From Macrophomina tecta (lineage: Eukaryota; Ascomycota; Dothideomycetes; Botryosphaeriales; Botryosphaeriaceae): DNA of 64,000 nt. Shown here piece by piece: positions 22,276-33,088 of the stretch. Location of the stretch: NCBI GenBank assembly GCA_024180945.1, contig JAKSGN010000016.1, positions 786,284 to 850,283 on the forward strand, in the 5' to 3' direction. The position numbers were made by a program, and so were the translations under genes. Position 1 is the stretch's first letter; each line of letters opens with the position of its first letter. Under the pieces are notes generated by a model that was not told the DNA's origin, did no database searches, and saw only the letters and a program-made list of their open reading frames with translations.

Positions 22276-23567
22276 TAGTTCTTTTTAGGCAAATAAGGTA
22301 TCTTTTCGGATAAGTTAGATTAGCGGTTCGGCTATATAAAAGTATTATTTAATAAACCGCTAGTAGAAGTTAGTAAATCCTAAAAAGGCTTATACTTCTT
22401 TAATATTTCTTAGCTCGGGCTATTTTAGAATATCTTCTATTTTTCTTAGGTCTATAACTACTTTTTTAGTTCGATAATAAAGCCTAGGAATTTAATCTTC
22501 TAGATATAAAAGATATATTTTTTCGGTTTAACTAAGAGGCTATATTCGAGTAGTTTTTAGAGAATCTTAGATATATATTTCTTATATTCTTCTAGGGTTT
22601 CTAAGTAAATTAGAATGTTGTTAAGGTAAGTTATATAGAATCTATTTAGGTATTCCCGTAGAACGTAGTTAACGAGGGCTTAGAATGTAGTAGAGGCATT
22701 AGTAAGTCTAAAGAGTATTATTAAATATTTATATAAGCCATATCGAGTTCGGAATATAGTTTTCTATTTATATTCTTCTTTAATTTAGATAAGGTAGTAT
22801 CTATCCTATAGGTCTAGTTTAGTAAAGAGCTATGCTTTTAAGAGGCAATCCCTTAGTTTATTAATATAGAATAGGGGGTAGCAGTCTTTAATAATAATAT
22901 TATTTAAAGATTTATAATCTATGTAAAGACGTAACTTACCTCCTAGTTTTAGTATAAAGAGAATAGGTAATTTTATTAAAGACTAGAAGGGTTAAATATA
23001 TTCTTTCTTTAGTAATAGATCTAAGTATTCTTTTATTACTTATAATTCTTTTTCTAATATTAGGTATAATGGCCTAAATCGAGGTTTAGTATTTAGTTTT
23101 AGGTTAATCTTATAGTTCTATAGTTAGTATTTTAGTAGCGCATCTTTAATCTTTTCTCTAAAAATCTTCTTAAACCAGTAGTATTTCTTAGAAATGCTAT
23201 TAAGATACTATTTATATATTTTAGTAGGGTTATCTTTTTCTACGAATATCGGGTAGTCTAGTTCTTTTCGCCTAGTAGCGCTAATCTATTAGGTTTATTC
23301 TTTATTCATAGTAGTAGGGTGGTACTATATAATTCTAATTACTTACCCCTTTTTTTATATTCTTTCTAGTGTAGCTTTTAAGATTAGGCTTATATAGGTA
23401 ATAGGTTTAGCTATAGTACGTAGTTTCTATTTTAGTTCTTTTTAATTTCATTTTCTAGACTTAAGAATAATTTTTCTATTATTCTAGTTATATTATACTT
23501 TCTATTTCTTTTACTAAGGAATATCGAGAATAATATCGTATTTAGGAATCTTAGTAATATCTAGATA
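22276..23567 (-). pseudogene. Ty3/gypsy reverse transcriptase segment (family A copy 2)
   Basis: The reverse complement matches copy 1 around 300-360 (the NFYRRF...AEPL region) and extends upstream into the body of reverse transcriptase, which copy 1 lacks in this window. TAG/TAA replace Q/W codons. It ends where copia is inserted. Confidence 0.8.
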
Positions 23568-23572
23568 GATAC

Positions 23573-23709
23573 TATTAGATTTAGTAGTAATACTATTAAT
23601 TAAGAATAAGTAGTATAAGAACTAAGAGATACGCTTAGAAAAAGTCTCTTATCCGTCCTCTTCTATAACTAAGCTAAAATTTATTATATATATATATAAT
23701 ATTCTAATA
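23573..23709 (-). repeat. 3' LTR of the copia element (137 bp)
   Basis: Starts tattagatttag (TGTTAG after RIP) and ends tctaata (TCTAACA after RIP). It matches 29021-29157 and 11856-11992 apart from scattered transitions. Confidence 0.92.
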
Positions 23710-23719
23710 CACCCCCTTC

Positions 23720-26700
23720 GTGTAGTAGTATAGCCAGCATATAATAATATAATAGCTATAGATAGAAAGGATAACTATATATATAACTAAGAATTAAACT
23801 TATAAACTTAAAATTAAAAAAAGATAGCGAGCGGGTTCTATTAGCTATAGTTAAGGTAGTTAATTAGGCCTAGCTTTATCTAGACTATTTAACTATATAG
23901 GTAGCTAGGTTACTAGCTTTAATAGAATATAAAGTAATAACTAATAAGTAGCTAATAATTTAGCTGAGCGGGTTACTATAGGCTATATACATCTAAATAA
24001 GGAAAATAAAAAGCGTATAATATTAAATAAAGAAAATAGAAGAAACTTAATTATTTTATTTAGTAAGCGGTATAAGTTCTAATTAGTTAACGAATATCTA
24101 GTACTTTTACTTTAATAGTGCCTTTATAAGTCCGTCTACTATTATATCGGCTATAGGCATCTATTTAAAGTAGATATTACCTACTAACGCTTCTTATCTA
24201 AGCTAGTAATAATAAATATTAATATAGCGTAGCTTTATTATTAGTTTTCCAACGCTTTTCTCTATAAGCCATAGTGTTATTTAGTTATTATACTAAATTT
24301 GTATAAGATAGCCTAGATTAAACTATAGTTAGTTAAAGAATTATTTCTATTAGAAGTACTACTTAGCTATTTTAGATAAGATAAGGAGCTCAGCTTCGGT
24401 AGTTAATATAGTAATAGTTAGTTATTTAGTAGCTTTTTAATCTACTAGACCTCTAAATAGTATAACGAGCGAGCCTTAGTAGCTTCTATATATTTCTTAA
24501 TTATTTATATACGCTGCATTACTACTAATTATAAAGATATTTTATTTATCCTAATAGACGGAGCCGTTAAAGTATAGAATAAGTTTCTTTATTTCTTCGA
24601 GGTATTTAAGGAGTCTCTACGCTAGTACGAGGTAATAATATAACGGATTAGTTAGATACGCTAATAGAGCTAATACAGTAAAGATAATATTTACTCTTAT
24701 ATTAATTATAGCGAACTATACTAATTCTATCTTACTTTAGAAGGTATAAATATCTTATAGTATTATATATAAGTCTTTATTTAGTGTAAGAGGCTTATCT
24801 TATAGTAAAGATATTACTAGAGCGTTCGCTTCCTTAATATTATATTTAGTAATTAAACTGTTAATGTATAATTTCTAAGAAAGCTAGAGTAAATACTCTT
24901 ATTAATTTTAGACTATACGTAGTATAAGAAACTACTAGATTTTACCTATTATATACATCTCGTAGCATTAGAATAAGTTATTCTAGAATACCTCTATGTA
25001 GCGCTTATTATCCTTATAATAGATAATAATAATGTTATTAATAAAGAAGAAGACGAAGAGGTAACTATTCGTATAGAGATATAGAGTATCTAGAATTAGT
25101 TCTAGGCCGAGTTTCGTTAGTATATTATAGAAGTAACGTTATTAAAGTGCTAGTAATTCTTTAAGGCTATATAGCGCTTTAAGTAGTTAAAGAACTTATT
25201 CGTTCTTTAACATTATTTCTTTTAGTAGCTTATAGTATATTATTTACTTTAAGTAAAACATACGAAAATGTATTTATAATATTATATTATCTTATTTTAA
25301 GATTAAAGGTGTAAATAATAGCTATAAACGCTTAGAAAATATAAAAGGCTAGGATAGCTACAAAGGTATCTTTCTACATTATTTATAGATTATCTCTAAT
25401 GTAAATACGTGTCTTATATTTTAGTAGATAGCCATTTTCGTCGAATTTATACTTAAATATTTAAGTAAGCGGTATTATCTTCTTAGTATTATCTTATACA
25501 TTTATTACTAAAATAACCTTCTATATTCTCTTATTCTAGACTTCCTATAGTTCTATTTCTATTACTTTAAGGAATTTAGCGCCTATTAAATACGTAAGAG
25601 CATTCTTATATGTCTTAGGCTTAGATAAAAGAGTATTTTAGTGCCGGCGTATTAGCTATTTAGTAGATAATGCTATAATAAATATAGTTCTCTAGGCTTA
25701 ATCTAAGTACTAATTATGTAGGAGTTGTATAATATAGGCTAATCTATATATTTTTTTACCTTAAATAATCGAATTTAGATTAATTTATACGCTAATTTCT
25801 AAGCCCCTTAGTGTACGGTTACCTCGTACAGCTACTAAATTAGGTAGAGTCTTATATTAGGCTAGTATTAGTTATCTAAGTATTAGTTATTATTCTTAAT
25901 TACCCCCTAAGGCTTAAGGAGCTAGTTAGTAATATTATTTAAGCGTTATAGGCGTGGTTTCTAAATCTAGCTCTAGCTCTTAATTATTCTAGATTTAATC
26001 ATCTCTAGATACGGTCATTCTAGTACCCTATATTTAGTATACTTAAAGGCTACTTTTAGGCTACTCTTCTTATAAGTTTAACCTATCACTCGTTACAGAC
26101 GGTAATAGCGTTAGTAGTCGAATAAGTAAATCTAGCTAATAGCTACTACTAGCTTCTATAGCTTAGTTTTATCTTTAAGATTCGACTATTTCATTCTCCG
26201 AGGACTTATTGCTCGTTAATAAGGCTAAGGATAATATAAGATTATTGTTATTTAGACAGATTTATAGATATATAAGGGTTTATTCTTTCTTAACTTTTAA
26301 CACTCCTTAATAGTACTCTTATTCATAAGGTAAGTACTTACTATTCTTATTAAACGTAATATCTTAGATGTATATAATTTTATCTATACTTAGTATTTAG
26401 ATTTGAAAGATATTAGTAGAGTTATATCTAACTAAGTATCTAATTAGTACTCGTTTCTAAAGCTTTTAGGTATGTAGAATTATCTTATTTAGTGCATACA
26501 CTTTATAGCTATATATATATAGGTAGCTAATATTTAGCTTCTTACTATAAACTATCTTAAATAAAGTCTTTTAGTTAAGGCCTTTAGCTAGTGTTTAGTT
26601 TAAGATATAAGTAGCCGTATAGATATATTTAGGCTAGTTATAATTAGATAGGTTACTACTAATTCGCAGTACCCTTGCTTTTAAGACGAGTAACTATCTA

Positions 26701-28980
26701 GAACATTTAACATTACCATTCTACTTAGGTATTTAAGAACTTAATACCTTAAGAATAATTTCTCTCTATTAAAGTTCTCTCTAGAAGGTAGTTCTAAGAG
26801 ACTTCTCGCTATCTAAGTATAGAAAGACTACTTTTCGTTTAAAGTATTTTCTAATTATTTATTCTATTAATAAGATAATGTCTACGCAGTCGTTCTTATT
26901 TACGTAGATTATTATAATTATATACTACGTAGTTACGTATTCGAGATACATTATCTATATATACCTATTAGTAGCTTCGATCATCTAAATAAGATTAAAT
27001 AACATTCGAAAGAATAGTTCTAAGAATAATTCCTCGGGTATTATATTACGTAATATAATTTAATAAGCTTTAGCTCGAGTATATATATCGTAGTACTACG
27101 GTATAGCTTCTTCTATAATAGCTACACCTTTAGTAGCAGCTAGTAGCACTTTAATAACGGTAGATAATATGTAAGTAAAGACTTTATACTATTACTTAGC
27201 TAGATACTTATAGATTATTAATCCCGTAGTAATTTAATTCTCTAGATTCTTTGCCTTATTAAGTTCTATAAAGTAGAGGTTTTAGTAGGGCGTTAGTTTA
27301 TATGTAATAATATCTTTCTTATAAAGAACTAAGTAGTTAACCCCCTTTCTTATTTATCTTAGTAACTAATATGAGGTTAGCTATAAAGAATAGCACGTAG
27401 GTAGTATCTAATAACGTTAGAATTTATTATGTTAAGTAATAATAAGCCTTAATAGTAACTATACTAAATGCTTCTACTAGAATATATATATTACTACTTA
27501 TAACATAGTTATCTAGACCTACGTTATATATTTTAGTAAACCGCTTCTTTATATATTGGTTATATACGTAGTGCGAGGAGCTAGTATCAACTATCTATAA
27601 TAGCTATAGTATAGTTAGTTTACTATATTTAGCTATAAGTAATATAATAATAATAGCTATAAGCGCTACTAGATTTTTATTTTTAGAATCTTCCACTTAA
27701 GCTATTAAGTTCTAATAATCTTAATTTTTATTAATTAGTTTACCTTCTTTAGCTTCTCTAGCTAGTGCGCATTCGACTATTACTTTAGTATATAGATTAC
27801 TTATCTTTTTTTAAATCTAAGCCTAAATGTCCTTCTTTAGCTTCTACCTAGATAGGCATACTTATTCATTTAGGTAGTAGCATTTAGTTATCTAGTAAAG
27901 TATACTATATAGGCATAGCCTTAGTAGTAAACCTCCTAATTAGAACTTATCTCGAAGCATTACTACTATTATTATTTAAGTAGTATCTTTACCTTAGGCT
28001 ACTTACTTGCGCCTCACGTGCTCTCAGTAATTATTAATATAGTTAGTAACCTTTAGTTTAGTATTCGCTATTTTAGAAGATTCTTTAATAGCTATTATAG
28101 TATATTTAGAGTCGTATGAAAGAAGCGAATTAAGAAAAGTATTAATATTTTACCTTAATATAATCTCTAGTATCTTTAGAGCTTTAGCTTTATAAACTAT
28201 TTCTTTTTATTAGTTTAGCTACTTATCTATATTTTAATTATTAGAAGGCTTTTCTAGCTAGCGAAGTTAATTAACGATAAGGTATTCCTACGTAGCGGTA
28301 GATAGTTTAATCCTCGCTTATAGAGCTCTAAGTTAGTAGTACAGGTATATATTAGAAAGGTTCTAAAGAATCGGTTAAAGCGAGGCTTCTATAGAGTTAT
28401 TAATAATTATTAAAAGATTATTAATTTTCTTATAAATATACTTATAGTCTTTCTTTTCCTCCTTATAGTTATCTAGATTAAGATAGTAATAGTTAATTAT
28501 CTACTCTTATTATCGATTTAGCTTAACCGGTACTACGAATTAGGCTAGGCGTTCCGGCTTACTTAGATTAATGTATTTAAATATATTAGCACGTTGTGCG
28601 CGTAATTAAATAAGGTTAAACTAGATATCCTAGTCTTAAGAGCCTTTTAGGATAATAATTAGCTTTAAGGATATTATAGTTATTAATTTTAATGCATTAT
28701 TTATTAGATTAGTTCTTTAGTTACACGTATAAAATAGGCTATTATATCGACTAATCGCTTAGAAATATAGTAATACTAGTAGCTATAGCTCGCTTATACA
28801 TAGCTATGCTGTAATAGGTGCGATTAGCTATTATTAGCTATTATTATACTATAGTATATACCTTTAGTTAGCTAATAACGGTTAAGGTTACGTACTACTA
28901 GTAGTATTATATACTTAAGCCGCTTTGAATATCGACTAGATACCTTAGAACGACTAAAAAGTAGTTATGGATAATACTTT
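23720..28980 (-). pseudogene. copia gag-pol polyprotein, RIP-broken
   Basis: On the minus strand, the RNase H end reads LTTEAELL near 24380-24400 (copia RNase H STxEAExxAL motif). The reverse transcriptase catalytic region near 25010-25070 reads like YLFVFFFINNIIII, where the second Asp of the YVDD box appears changed to Asn. Upstream, toward higher coordinates, the integrase and zinc-finger regions are too degraded to delimit. The whole interval is collinear with one open element, and its stops are RIP-type. Confidence 0.7.
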
Positions 28981-29009
28981 AGATAGTAGAAGATATTAAA
29001 CGTATATTC

Positions 29010-29020
29010 GGGCTTATAAC
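29010..29020 (-). other. copia primer-binding site, initiator-tRNA anticodon type
   Basis: Immediately inside the 5' LTR the minus strand reads gttataagccc, which becomes GTTATGAGCCC if one G-to-A change is undone. That is complementary to the anticodon stem-loop of initiator methionine tRNA (GGGCTCATAAC), as used by Drosophila copia and yeast Ty5. The tRNA sequence is from general knowledge; the match is seen here. Confidence 0.65.
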
Positions 29021-29157
29021 TATTAGATTTAGTAATAATACCATTAATTAAGAATAAGTAATATAAGGACTAAGAGATACGCTTAGAAAGAGCCTCTTAT
29101 CTATCCTCTTCTATAACTAAGCTAAAGTTTATTATATATATATATAATATTCTAATA
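29021..29157 (-). repeat. 5' LTR of the copia element (137 bp)
   Basis: Same length and order as the 3' LTR, and abuts the GATAC duplication at 29158-29162. The differences from the partner LTR that I compared are transitions. Confidence 0.92.
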
Positions 29158-29162
29158 GATAC

Positions 29163-30793
29163 ATTCTTTATAGTCTTTATATTTAAAGATTAGTTTTAGG
29201 ATTTCGATAATTATCTTTCTATCTCTAAAGGAGCTAGGTAATCTATTAACTATTCTTAGCTAATAGGGTTAGTTCTTTTCTCGGGGCTTTAGGTTAGCTT
29301 TTTCTATAAATTAGTTTAAGACGTAGTTCTCTTATAATACTAAGTTAATAAGGGTAAGCGCTCGGCATCTATTAATCTTTATTATAATAATCTAGTAGTT
29401 TTTATATTCTATAAAGTCTCCTTTATTCTCTAATAGGTATTCTATAGTAGTTTCGGTTAATACTACTATAGTTCTATAGGGTAGAGGGCTCGCATGCTAT
29501 AGCCCTAGTTTAGTAGGCATTTCTAGTTTTTTAGGTAGTACTCGCTAATATTCTTAGCTTCTTAGTAAGTTAGGCAGGCTTCGATGCTATAGATAGACTA
29601 GTAGAGAATATTATAATTAGAAGTTTTAGATTATTCTTTAGTAGCCGAGGTAGTTCTTTTATTATTAGTTTATTAGTTACTAGTTTACTTATCTAGATAG
29701 TTTCTACTAATATATCTATACTTTCTATAGTAGAAGTAAAGATTCTTTTTACGTTAGTATTATTCTTCTTTTAGCACTAGCCGGGGGGTCCTTTATTAGT
29801 TAGTATTTAGGTCTATAGGGTCCCCTAGTAGTAGACTATTATAGGATTAGGTAGTATTAGTAGTATTTCTAGAAAATCTTCTTATCTTTCGGAAGTAATT
29901 ATATATATATAAGTTAATCTAAATTATAGTACACACTATTTTCTAGTACGTAGTAGATAGCTTAGTACGGGCGAATTTATTCTTAATATAGTTCTTAAGT
30001 CCCTTATAGTAGAGTATATACAAGACCTTATTATCCTATTTAAGGTATAAGATATATAGTTAGAACTAAGTAGTATAGTTAGTAGCTAATCTAGTTTATT
30101 TTAGGTAGTAGATTTAATAGGTGGTATCTTAGTAGTAATCTTTATTATTAAATGTAGTATATAGTGCCTTAGTAAATTTTTCGAAACTATTAATAATTTT
30201 TTTAGTTTCTTTATGTGGCTTAGTGCCATCCTAGTTAATCTAGTATAGTTCAAACTATTTAGCGGTATTACCCCTTAGGTAGAAGCTAGTAAATAGTACC
30301 TTCTAGATATTATCTTAAAAGGAGGTTTAATATATATAGAAGTATATTTAGATTTATTATAGAAATTTATCTAGTTATTCTCTAGCCCTATTAAATGTGT
30401 CCGGGGCCTTAATATTTAGTTTAAAGACTAGAGATATGACTAGGTCTACGGGTTTAGGGTTTAAGGCGGGTTCTTGCATAACTTTCTAGTTAGTTATCGG
30501 GGTCTATGTCAGATAGGTAGTTATAGGAGTTAGGTTTTAAATTAGGTAAACTATTTATTTAAATTACTTTTATTAGCTAAGTTTGAGGTACTATATAGTG
30601 GCTTAAAGATTCTAGATAAGCCTATATAGGGCCTACGTGGGGTCTTACGGTTAGGGTTGGGATAGGGGTTATTCCTCGGTTATAGGCACATCTTCTCCTT
30701 AGGGGTTATACTAGGGTAGGAAATTCTTATTATTTATAGTTAGTGTTCTTTACTAGGTGATTACCTCCGGTGCCTATAGGGTAGTGGTTAAAG
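29163..30793 (-). pseudogene. Ty3/gypsy gag and protease region (family A copy 2), RIP-broken
   Basis: The minus strand near 29680-29725 reads FYYRKYRYISRNY, a CCHC zinc knuckle (CxxCGxxGHxxxxC) with Cys and His turned to Tyr by RIP. This marks the nucleocapsid end of gag. Gag extends toward the LTR at 30793, and protease lies toward 29163 before the copia insertion. All frames are broken. Confidence 0.75.
30781..30793 (-). other. Putative primer-binding site of Ty3 family A
   Basis: The minus strand immediately after the LTR reads ctttaaccactac. It does not begin with TGG as expected for a tRNA 3' end. Eight bases (ttaaccac) are complementary to gtggttaa in the LTR core, suggesting self-priming as in Tf1-type elements. 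Family B elements have the equivalent ctttaactactattc (50641) and ctttaattactattc (63134). Confidence 0.45.
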
Positions 30794-31177
30794 TGTTACG
30801 CTGTTACTCTTTCTGGGGGAGGTCGGGCATATTGTTAGGTAGCGTAGGCTTTCGGGGGGCTGTGGCGGTAGGCAAGAAAGAATCGTACATAATATTAGGG
30901 TAAGAATTAATTAATAAGTTAACCACGAGGGTCCTATCTACTATAAACGAGTATAGCCTATATATATAGGGTGTTTGGTTGGATCACGGTGGATTACTGG
31001 CTGGCTTACCGTGATCCAGTGAATCGAGTGATCCATGGTTAGTGCGCTGGGTGATAGATCCACCTTCTGCCCTTTGGGGCGTGATCCGGACTAAGGATTT
31101 CCCGCTCCGAGGGGTCAGGGCCTTTTCTGGGGAGTGGGGCCGTCCTTCCTCCGTCCCCTCCAGCTGGTGTCGTAACA
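30794..31177 (-). repeat. 5' LTR of Ty3 family A copy 2 (384 bp), half RIPped
   Basis: In plus-strand order it runs from tgttacgctgttact to gtgtcgtaaca. The inner part (30794 to about 30985) is RIPped and matches the LTR of copy 1. The outer part is GC-normal and unlike copy 1 beyond the first nine bases. The core gttaaccacgagggtc is at about 30918-30933. Confidence 0.85.
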
Positions 31178-31519
31178 GGTGTAAACAACACCCCTGAGAG
31201 CTGAGAGGCTCGTGATCCTAGCTATCTAATTGGCTCGGTGGTTATCAACCACCGACCTTGGCACGCGGGAGCTAAACCCAACTGAGCCCTCCATAGAACG
31301 AGTACATACCTGGCCAACGAGCACATACGTGATCGTGTTTACTGTCAAATTAGACTAACCTAGCCGGTGATTATATCCATGGCAAGAGTTCAGTAGGCGA
31401 ACGGGCATCTTATTCACTTGTACAACATACACATACATAGCAACCATTCTAAGGGTTATTTGCGCACGGCCATGTGCTCGACTCTTCGTGTACATGTTCA
31501 CAGCCATAGCCCATCGGAA
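31178..31519. other. Intergenic, 3' flank of the orphan gene
   Basis: Normal composition, no gene seen. It holds a palindrome with 9-bp arms (31235-31255, tcggtggtt atc aaccaccga). The minus strand from about 31290 to 31230 resembles the D arm of a tRNA followed by a hairpin but lacks a full cloverleaf. Confidence 0.5.
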
Positions 31520-33088
31520 CTAAATTTCCAGTAACTCGTCCTGTTCCGTCATGTCCTGCAACATGACGCAAGCTTTCGCAACAAACATTGCTTTGCGCAG
31601 TTCAAAGGCGCGATCCTGGCCACGATGCCTTGCCGTCATTGCCAAGCGGAACAAGGGCGTCTCTAATAACCTGTCGGCCTCACGATGGATACCATTGACG
31701 TACCGAACCACCATTCTGACCTCAGCCTGGAAATCACGGCCTTGGGTTGCGTTGGCACATTCACGCATGAGTGCGCGGTCTTCAGCATCCTTGCCGTCAG
31801 CAACCAAGAACATCAAACGCGAAGAACAATCTGCGCGGACGTCCTCGAACGCCGAGGCGTTGCCCGCTCGCGCGGCTCTGCCTAACGCGAGTAGCTGATC
31901 CCGCAAATGCTCGTGCGCTCGAGGCAGCCACGACCACGCCCAGTCCAGCCAGTGGGCCATGTCGCATATGAGTCTGGGAGTCTCGGCGCCGACAGGACAG
32001 GGTGAGTACGTTCGCTCCGATAGGCGCTCGTCAAGAGATGGGACGCTGCTCGCTCTGCGCTTCCTCGAGAGCGACTCCGGCATCGGCGTGTCCGAAGCGA
32101 CGGAAGTATGTCGCGGGCCTGGAGTCCCGCCTGAGGACGGTCTGGGCCCGGACAAATCGGCTTCACTGCACGGAACAAGCACCACGGGATCCAATGGGCC
32201 CAGCTCGGGCGTAGACATGACTTCTGTGGCTTGGGAGGTTGGCACCGGAGTTGGGGGTTGTGGCGAGGTAGTTGGGAGACCTGCGTCCAGATGCGCACCC
32301 GGATACGGGGGCGGAGGTGGGGCCAAAGATGTGTGTTCATCTTTCATGGCTGGCGGCTGGTGGGTTCGCGTCTCGTTGTTGTCGCTGATTCCATACTGGT
32401 GCCACACATTGATTGCACCAAGCCCATTGTACATGGACTCGACGTTGATGGTGGGCATAGAAGGCACATCTTGCTTTAGAATATGTTGCACTCGTTCTAG
32501 CCCAATTTGAGCCTGCGCATTAAATCTCATGTAAGCATCAATGCAATTCGCCTTGCACAGCGACTGCAGATTTTGCAGCAACTCCAACGGTGTGCCTTCA
32601 ATAGCTTTCCCGACCGTTGCTTGTGGCATGATTGCGTACCCGGGGAATTTCAGACGGAATTGAATTCTCAATATCTTTGGCGGGCCTCCAGACATAGACT
32701 CAACCATACCTGCTCGTCTTAGCTGCTCGAGCGTGGCCTCGGTGACGTCATTAGCGTCAACAACGGTAGAATTCCAGGTGCCTCTAGTGCGGTCCACATC
32801 CAACTGGTCTGTAGGTATAATGAAGAACATGTGTTTAGGTTTTGCAGAGGTCGAGGACCGAAACTTAAAGGAAAGGTGAAAAGCGATCAACAGCTTATTG
32901 GAGGCAAGATCATGGCCAATAGCGATGCGGAAGTGGGACGTGCGATTTCGGTTGGACAGCGTGCCCAGGTACTTGCGGTGAGGGCGCGCATCACCGGAGC
33001 GCCAATCCGCCAGGGTTTGTTCGATAACGATCCATTCTAGGGGTGAATCGAGAGCAAGAAGATCGAATTCCGTGCGTGAAACGGCCAT
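31520..33088 (-). CDS. Orphan protein of unknown function, 522 residues, single exon
   Basis: An uninterrupted ORF of normal composition with a good start (ATG at 33088) and no RIP-type stops. I do not recognise the family. Residues 1-200 look like a globular domain of mixed strands (for example FRIAIGHDLASNKLLIAFHL and PKHMFFIIPTDQLD). Residues 235-345 are proline/serine-rich and probably disordered. SRKRRASS near residue 345 could be a nuclear localisation signal. Residues 390-522 are rich in Ala, Arg and Leu and probably helical (LRDQLLALGRAARAGNASAF). There is no signal peptide or membrane segment. It stands alone between a RIPped retrotransposon and retroelement relics. A long intact ORF in such a place argues for selection, but expression is unknown. 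Orphan genes in RIP-bounded niches can be lineage-specific; nothing in the sequence shows a role in virulence. Confidence 0.78.
   Translation of the reverse strand: MAVSRTEFDLLALDSPLEWIVIEQTLADWRSGDARPHRKYLGTLSNRNRTSHFRIAIGHDLASNKLLIAFHLSFKFRSSTSAKPKHMFFIIPTDQLDVDRTRGTWNSTVVDANDVTEATLEQLRRAGMVESMSGGPPKILRIQFRLKFPGYAIMPQATVGKAIEGTPLELLQNLQSLCKANCIDAYMRFNAQAQIGLERVQHILKQDVPSMPTINVESMYNGLGAINVWHQYGISDNNETRTHQPPAMKDEHTSLAPPPPPYPGAHLDAGLPTTSPQPPTPVPTSQATEVMSTPELGPLDPVVLVPCSEADLSGPRPSSGGTPGPRHTSVASDTPMPESLSRKRRASSVPSLDERLSERTYSPCPVGAETPRLICDMAHWLDWAWSWLPRAHEHLRDQLLALGRAARAGNASAFEDVRADCSSRLMFLVADGKDAEDRALMRECANATQGRDFQAEVRMVVRYVNGIHREADRLLETPLFRLAMTARHRGQDRAFELRKAMFVAKACVMLQDMTEQDELLEI

Larger units (their letters stand above)
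23573..29157 (-). mobile_element. Complete Ty1/copia retrotransposon (5585 bp), RIP-degraded
   Basis: Two 137-bp LTRs (23573-23709 and 29021-29157) are flanked by perfect 5-bp target duplications GATAC (23568-23572 and 29158-29162). A purine-rich tract (gaagggggtg on the minus strand) lies just inside the 3' LTR at 23710-23720. A primer-binding site abuts the 5' LTR. Pol is on the minus strand, with the copia order in which integrase precedes reverse transcriptase and RNase H. Confidence 0.95.
22276..31177 (-). mobile_element. Ty3/gypsy retrotransposon family A, copy 2, interrupted by a copia element
   Basis: Inverted relative to copy 1. The parts are: 22276-23572 (RNase H start and reverse transcriptase), the copia insertion 23573-29157, 29158-30793 (protease and gag), and the 5' LTR 30794-31177. 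The lower end is cut at 22276 within the RNase H region by the pogo element. The internal region is strongly RIPped, but the outer about 190 bp of the LTR (about 30990-31177) are not. Confidence 0.88.

Noticed and set aside
31232..31290. tRNA-like segment on the minus strand (ggctcagttgggtttagctc followed by a ggtgg hairpin)
   Set aside because: A D-arm-like part and one hairpin are present, but there is no room for separate anticodon and T arms, no clear B box and no acceptor stem.
31551..32722. Several plus-strand and other-frame open frames over the orphan gene
   Set aside because: They are shadows of the 522-residue minus-strand frame with no coherent domains.
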